From an uncultured Propionibacteriaceae bacterium (GTDB lineage Bacteria; Actinomycetota; Actinomycetes; Propionibacteriales; Propionibacteriaceae): 6,935 nt of DNA. The number at the start of each line of letters is the position of its first letter. The first letter of the stretch is position 1. The notes beneath the pieces are model-generated. The model was not told the DNA's origin, searched no databases, and was given only the letters and a program-made list of their open reading frames with translations. A program made the position numbers and the translations under genes. The DNA is taken from the NCBI GenBank assembly GCA_936924635.1, contig CAKZHP010000076.1, positions 1 through 6,935 on the forward strand, written 5' to 3'. Below are positions 6,237 to 6,935 of the stretch, piece by piece.

Positions 6237-6935
6237 TCACTCGCGCCCGGAGGAGATCCAGGTCTTGTCGCCCCTGCGGATGTTGCGCTCGCCCACCACC
6301 TGCTCGGCGACGCCGTCGAGACGCTGCAGCTGGTCGTCGCTGAGCACCAGGTCGAGCGCACCCGCGTTCTCGACCATGCGGCTGCTCTTGCGTGACCCCG
6401 GGATCGGCACGACGGGCAGTCCGAAGCGTTCGCCCTGGGCGTACAGCCAGGCCAGCACCACCTGCGCCGAGGTCGCCCCCAGCTCGTCGGCGACGCCCGC
6501 GATCACGGCGAGGACCGCCTGGTTGGCGTCGAACCCCTGGTCGTACCGCTCCTGCCCCTTGCGCAACGACGACTCCACGTCGGCCTTGCTGAGGGTGCCG
6601 GTGAGGAAGCCGCGGCCCAGGGGCGAGTACGGGACGAAGCCGACCCCCAGCTGGGCGGCGGCGGGCACCACGGCGCGCTCGACGTCGCGCGACCAGATGC
6701 TCCACTCGCTCTGCACTGCGGCGATCGGGTGCACGGCGGCCGCGGCCCGCAGCTCCGAGCCGGTGACCTCGGACAGGCCTAGGTGGCGCACCTTGCCCTC
6801 GGCGACCAGCTCGGCCATCGCCCCCACGGTCTCCTCGATGGGGATCTCCAGGTCGCGGCGGTGCATGTAGTAGAGGTCGATGTGGTCGACGCCGAGTCGG
6901 CGTAGGGAATTGTGGCAGGCTTCGCGCACATACTC
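6237..6935 (-). CDS. Aldo/keto reductase, C-terminal part (5' end outside window)
   Basis: 232 residues of an NAD(P)H-dependent aldo/keto reductase of the YakC/AKR13-like kind, which reduces aldehydes or ketones in the cytoplasm. The visible part begins in-frame with EYVREAC at the window edge. It includes the catalytic-His segment DHIDLYYMHR (His at visible residue 25), GKVRHLGLSE, QSEWSIWSRD, the barrel strand GFVPYSPLGRGFLTG and the cofactor-binding PIPGSRKSSRMVENAGAL. Family members are about 320-330 residues, so roughly 95 N-terminal residues, with the catalytic Asp, Tyr and Lys, lie beyond position 6935. It converges on the TetR remnant with a 43-base gap. The open frame could start at an internal ATG, but homology clearly runs to the edge. 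Physiological substrate unknown. Confidence 0.93.
   Translation of the reverse strand, partial: EYVREACHNSLRRLGVDHIDLYYMHRRDLEIPIEETVGAMAELVAEGKVRHLGLSEVTGSELRAAAAVHPIAAVQSEWSIWSRDVERAVVPAAAQLGVGFVPYSPLGRGFLTGTLSKADVESSLRKGQERYDQGFDANQAVLAVIAGVADELGATSAQVVLAWLYAQGERFGLPVVPIPGSRKSSRMVENAGALDLVLSDDQLQRLDGVAEQVVGERNIRRGDKTWISSGRE

Noticed and set aside
5266..6870. A 534-residue plus-strand frame spanning the helicase end and the aldo/keto reductase region
   Set aside because: It crosses three well-supported genes in the wrong frame or strand and has Arg/Gly-rich low-complexity content.
1..6935. CRISPR array, tRNA or rRNA genes, transposase or attachment sites
   Set aside because: I looked for spaced direct repeats, cloverleaf-like sequence and transposase motifs and saw none; the CGTACG copies are irregularly spaced and not an array.

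Overview
The window is high-GC DNA with long spurious open frames on both strands, G/C-ending codons and translationally coupled genes. This points to an actinobacterium (Actinomycetota). Domain content agrees: an SH3-linked wall-acting protein, a Ski2-like helicase with a DUF3516-type C-terminus, and a TetR C-terminal domain. I cannot fix the genus from sequence alone.

Layout. (1) Positions 60-1178, minus strand: a membrane-anchored, Ala/Pro-rich protein with an SH3-like domain and a C-terminal domain carrying M15/VanY-like metal-ligand motifs. It is probably a cell-wall binding or cutting protein. (2) Positions 1179-1402: a divergent intergenic region with a fair minus-strand promoter and a weaker plus-strand one. 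(3) Positions 1403-5806, plus strand: a tightly packed three-gene cluster. It holds a secreted, C-terminally anchored protein with two Ig-like domains, a KDPG-aldolase-fold protein that appears to lack its catalytic Glu and Lys, and an 849-residue DExH-box helicase. Spacings are 4 nt and then an ATGA overlap, so the last two are very likely co-translated. (4) Positions 5807-6193: a remnant of a TetR-family regulator (ligand-binding domain only, no DNA-binding domain). (5) Positions 6237-6935, minus strand: the C-terminal 232 residues of an aldo/keto reductase, convergent with the TetR remnant and cut by the window edge.

How the genes relate. Coupling of the aldolase-like protein to the helicase is the strongest functional hint, but the sequence does not say what they do together. 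The wall-related genes (1 and the first gene of 3) diverge from a shared region and could share control. The rest looks like ordinary chromosomal housekeeping or accessory content.

Most worth a second look: the aldolase-like protein with both catalytic positions replaced, and strong enrichment of the palindrome CGTACG, concentrated at 2584-5814, where rare GTA valine codons occur only where the next codon is CGN arginine. I found no CRISPR array, tRNA, rRNA, insertion sequence or clear defence system.
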